Shown piece after piece: positions 5,476 through 7,056 of a stretch of DNA of 7,056 bases. Within the stretch, counting starts at the first letter, position 1. The number at the start of each line of letters is the position of its first letter. Under the pieces are notes generated by a model. That model was not told the DNA's origin. It did no database searches and saw only the letters and a program-made list of their open reading frames with translations. A program made the position numbers and the translations under genes. This DNA comes from Nitrosopumilales archaeon (GTDB taxonomy: Archaea; Thermoproteota; Nitrososphaeria; Nitrososphaerales; Nitrososphaeraceae). The stretch lies in assembly GCA_009665115.1 (NCBI GenBank), contig WJXE01000093.1, positions 1-7,056 on the forward strand. The letters are read 5' to 3'.

Positions 5476-5674
5476 CTATTTTTGTTTTGACATATGTTCT
5501 CCAATCCGTTGCAGCTCTTTAAGAAAAGCATTGTAATCATGATTCTGTACAAGCGATCCATTACTCCAAAAGGCCAATTCGTTTAACTCTTAATCTGTAG
5601 TCCCAAACATTTTTGTAATCTTTGCAATAAGTCTGACAGTAGGGACATTTTTTAGTAGCGGCTGAAGCCAACAT
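5476..5674 (-). pseudogene. frameshifted small zinc-finger gene
   Basis: From ATG 5674 the frame reads MLASAATKKCPYCQTYCKDY and then KNVWDYRLRVKRIGLLE to TAA 5561-5563, 37 residues. A CPYC-x3-C motif gives three metal-ligand cysteines. In another frame of the same strand the sequence continues from about 5588 as ELNELAFWSNGSLVQNHDYN, then AFLKELQRIGEHMSKQK, to TAG 5476-5478. That is a well-formed helical, amphipathic tail with no start codon of its own. The junction contains TTAA-GAG-TTAA on the minus strand (5583-5593); dropping seven bases there would fuse DYR to LNELAFW in one frame of about 65 residues. I infer a zinc-finger-plus-helix protein broken by a small insertion. Alternatively the 37-residue product is complete and the tail is chance. 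Confidence 0.5.
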
Positions 5675-5748
5675 TCTCTTTTCACTTTTTTTAGAGATTA
5701 CAGATTCGCAGATCTGCTATTTCTTAGATAGGAGACTATAACCCTTCG

Positions 5749-6104
5749 TTAACAAGGTGAGATAAGTATGACAAAAATAATACTAGCAAGAATACGCGGA
5801 GCAATGGCTGTTCTCGCACAACATTAGATGTAGTTGGAATTCCTACACTTAAAACACTAACAATAATGCTAAGGGGAGTATTTTCTCCCCCAATCTTGAT
5901 AGGGAATTTCTCTACAGGCTCCAATCCATCCAATGCCATTATGAGGCCTAAAACAATTGCGCCTTTAGACTGTAATACATATTGCCAGATTTGTGATGTC
6001 TCCCGACTAGATCGGTTTGTTACTAATCGAGCTACATTTCATTGGCTAATCCCGACGCCCGCACTACGTACTTTTTCTATGGTAACAAAGTTAGCTTAAG
6101 ATGC
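5749..6104 (-). pseudogene. unidentified degraded reading frame
   Basis: Read on the minus strand, one frame runs from 6095 (ANFVTIEKVRSAGVGISQ), has TGA at 6039-6041, and continues NVARLVTNRSSRETSQIWQY, then GAIVLGLIMALDGLEPVEKF and KIGGENTPLSIIVSVLSVGI, to about 5826. Codons in this part are mostly purine-first, as expected of real coding sequence. Near 5826 a second frame takes over with ARTAIAPRILASIIFVILIS, a hydrophobic stretch that could be a membrane segment, ending at TAA 5749-5751. Upstream, in yet another frame, GTFALVSAPFGAETTSITQS runs to TAA just before 6095. I do not recognise the protein. The plus-strand complement is also largely open (5866-6099), so the coding strand is not certain. 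Confidence 0.35.
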
Positions 6105-6121
6105 TCTGAGTTATTGATGTC

Positions 6122-6147
6122 GTTTCAGCTCCAAAGGGGGCTGAAAC
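6122..6147. repeat. 11-bp perfect stem-loop
   Basis: GTTTCAGCTCC (6122-6132) pairs with GGGGCTGAAAC (6137-6147) around an AAAG loop, with one G-T wobble. No T-tract follows on the plus strand. It lies about 130 nt upstream of the small 6275 gene and at the 5' side of the degraded minus-strand frame. Confidence 0.55.
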
Positions 6148-6274
6148 CAGCGCAAACGTACCTTTAAGCAATGATTATCTAAGATCACCATTATTGGCTA
6201 CAAATTAATTATTTTGTAGGCTAACTTTTAACATTCCTGCCAATAACAGAAAATCAGCCTGAAAATAGTTTCCA

Positions 6275-6433
6275 ATGGACGTGACGTCGGCACAGAAACA
6301 AGAAGAAGAACATAAGGTCGTCTCTGAGGCTGAAGATATCCCATGGATGAAAGATTTTATTTTAGAATGCAGAACCAATCTATATCGCGTGTCTAACGTG
6401 ATGGCTGCAGAATTGGATAAAATAAAAGAATGA
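6275..6433 (+). CDS. small hypothetical protein, 52 residues
   Basis: Starts at ATG 6275 and ends at TGA 6431-6433; an in-frame TAG nine bases before the ATG fixes this as the first possible start. The protein is acidic and helix-rich: an N-terminal Gln/Glu run (SAQKQEEEHKVVSEAED), then IPWMKDFILECRTNLYRVSN and VMAAELDKIKE, which look like one or two amphipathic helices. The overlapping minus-strand frame (6205-6525) is rich in Cys, Phe and Ser and looks like a shadow, so the plus-strand reading is preferred on composition. No motif, signal peptide or membrane segment is seen, and I do not know the function. An AT-rich region at about 6208-6236 could hold a promoter, but no clean TATA box stands out. 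Confidence 0.55.
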   Translation: MDVTSAQKQEEEHKVVSEAEDIPWMKDFILECRTNLYRVSNVMAAELDKIKE

Positions 6434-6608
6434 CAATCCAGCAAGAAGAAGCAGAACCAATAATTTACTAAGTAACGAAGGAAATATTTCTTGTCTGTAA
6501 AATACTCATGACTTATTCTTATCATCCAGGCGTAAAGTTATAATAAAAATCAAACAATGCGATATCATGTTTTAAAAGCCTTATCTAGGTATGATAAGTA
6601 TGGTATTA

Positions 6609-6655
6609 TCTTGAGAATATCTCAAGAATATTAGTGTCGAAAACCCCCACTAATA
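6609..6655. repeat. two tandem stem-loops
   Basis: The first stem is TCTTGAG/CTCAAGA (6609-6627) with a five-base AATAT loop. One base later, TATTAGTG (6629-6636) pairs perfectly with CACTAATA (6648-6655) around eleven bases. They lie between the small 6275 gene and the Nudix gene, which converge here, so a 3'-end or RNA-stability role for one of them is possible. Confidence 0.5.
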
Positions 6656-6724
6656 ATATTTTATCAGGCAAAAACTTGGCTGCTCTGATTTGCCTATCGC
6701 ACGGTCGATAACATCAGTAGCGCC

Positions 6725-6741
6725 AAAAAGAAAGAAAAACC
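6725..6741 (-). terminator. T-rich terminator of the Nudix gene
   Basis: The minus strand reads GGTTTTTCTTTCTTTTT, starting about 20 nt beyond the Nudix stop codon. It is a standard archaeal T-tract terminator. Confidence 0.6.
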
Positions 6742-6760
6742 CATAATTGGTCGTCGTACC

Positions 6761-7056
6761 TTAGACTAGCAAGCTATCGAATGCATCCCCTAATCTTGGT
6801 ACGGTTTCATAATTTTTTATTTCTTTTGGATTTATCCATCTGTATTCGTCATGTTCCCAATCAATTCTGATTTGATCCGTATTTGACCTGAAAAGGAATG
6901 GATGAACAACCCATGTTATCTTTGGATCATCAAATTCAACTGCTTCTAAAGGCTCGCCAATGCGAATGAGCGTTACACTTTCGTTCTTCAAACCAGTTTC
7001 TTCTGCGATTTCTTTTAGTGCTCGTTTTACGGGCTCCTCCTGCTCTATATATCCAC
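6761..7056 (-). CDS. Nudix hydrolase, 5' end cut by window
   Basis: The frame runs open to the right edge, so the N-terminus lies outside. Just inside the edge is a Nudix box, GYIEQEEPVKRALKEIAEET followed by GL, with the metal-binding glutamates in KEIAEE. Compared with the usual G-x5-E-x7-R-E-U-x-E-E-x-G-U, the spacing after the first Glu is one residue shorter and Lys replaces Arg. Nudix enzymes hydrolyse a nucleoside diphosphate linked to another group with Mg2+; the substrate here cannot be told. Downstream, WVVHPFLFRS and the WEHDEYRWINPKEI stretch (with the frequent E-x-x-W-I-N/S-P-x-E-I) fit the family's C-terminal part, ending FDSLLV. About 96 residues are present of a usual 140-160. 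A Met lies within the visible part (MKNESV at 6991), but the box upstream shows it is not the start. Confidence 0.9.
   Translation of the reverse strand, partial: GYIEQEEPVKRALKEIAEETGLKNESVTLIRIGEPLEAVEFDDPKITWVVHPFLFRSNTDQIRIDWEHDEYRWINPKEIKNYETVPRLGDAFDSLLV

Larger units (their letters stand above)
6434..6760. other. non-coding stretch with hairpins
   Basis: No intact gene is supported. A plus-strand frame from ATG 6556 gives 25 residues and then runs on through an in-frame TAG and TGA as far as 6766, without a recognisable motif. The stretch holds two tandem hairpins (6609-6655) and the T-rich end signal of the Nudix gene. Confidence 0.4.

Noticed and set aside
5866..6099. 77-codon plus-strand open frame
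   Set aside because: It mirrors the minus-strand degraded frame, which has a better codon pattern; strand choice remains uncertain.
6205..6525. 106-codon minus-strand open frame
   Set aside because: Composition is rich in Cys, Ser, Phe and Leu, and it is antisense to the better 52-residue plus-strand gene.
6556..6766. Plus-strand frame with 25 residues, TAG, 21 residues, TGA, then 29 more residues
   Set aside because: Staying open between two stops is suggestive, but no motif is seen and the frame overlaps two hairpins; too weak to call a pseudogene.
1..7056. CRISPR arrays, intact insertion sequences, rRNA, tRNA
   Set aside because: No regularly spaced direct repeats, no transposase motifs and no RNA-gene structures were found by eye.

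Overview
The window reads as chromosome of an ammonia-oxidising archaeon (Thaumarchaeota/Nitrososphaeria), most like the soil Nitrososphaera/Nitrosocosmicus group. The reasons are archaeal-type ribosomal proteins L32e and L19e, TATA-box promoters with very short leaders, T-rich terminators without hairpins, an archaeal Fe/Mn superoxide dismutase, and small zinc-ribbon and response-regulator proteins of the style abundant in that group. DNA is AT-rich and intact genes cover only a little under half of the window. Taxonomy is inferred from protein style, not from a marker search.

Layout. 165-749 (minus): two small genes, a six-cysteine zinc-ribbon protein followed by an 84-residue protein of unknown function. 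1034-1365 (minus): a broken response regulator. 1366-2049: no convincing gene, but a 76-nt inverted repeat. 2050-2337 (plus): a 95-residue hypothetical protein with a good TATA box. 2430-2603 (minus): a second response-regulator remnant directly downstream of a cupin gene (2618-2974, minus). 3044-3247 (minus): a remnant of a caspase-like (C14) peptidase. 3331-3963 (minus): superoxide dismutase with a strong T-rich terminator. 4208-5107 (plus): the rpl32e-rpl19e pair, divergent from sod. 5108-6104: decayed sequence with a possible winged-helix remnant (plus), a frameshifted small zinc-finger gene (minus) and a longer degraded reading frame (minus). 6275-6433 (plus): a 52-residue small gene. 6434-6760: two tandem hairpins. 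6761 to the right edge (minus): a Nudix hydrolase cut by the window end.

How it fits together. The intact genes are housekeeping or stress functions (ribosome, superoxide removal, nucleotide/metabolite hydrolysis, a small-molecule cupin) and do not form a pathway. The distinctive feature is the number of eroded genes between them: two response-regulator receiver domains, one caspase-type protease, one zinc finger and at least one unidentified protein, each with recognisable motifs interrupted by stops or frame changes. The window looks like a degrading accessory interval lodged around a conserved ribosomal/sod core. I see no CRISPR array, intact transposase, tRNA or rRNA, and no convincing new multi-gene system.
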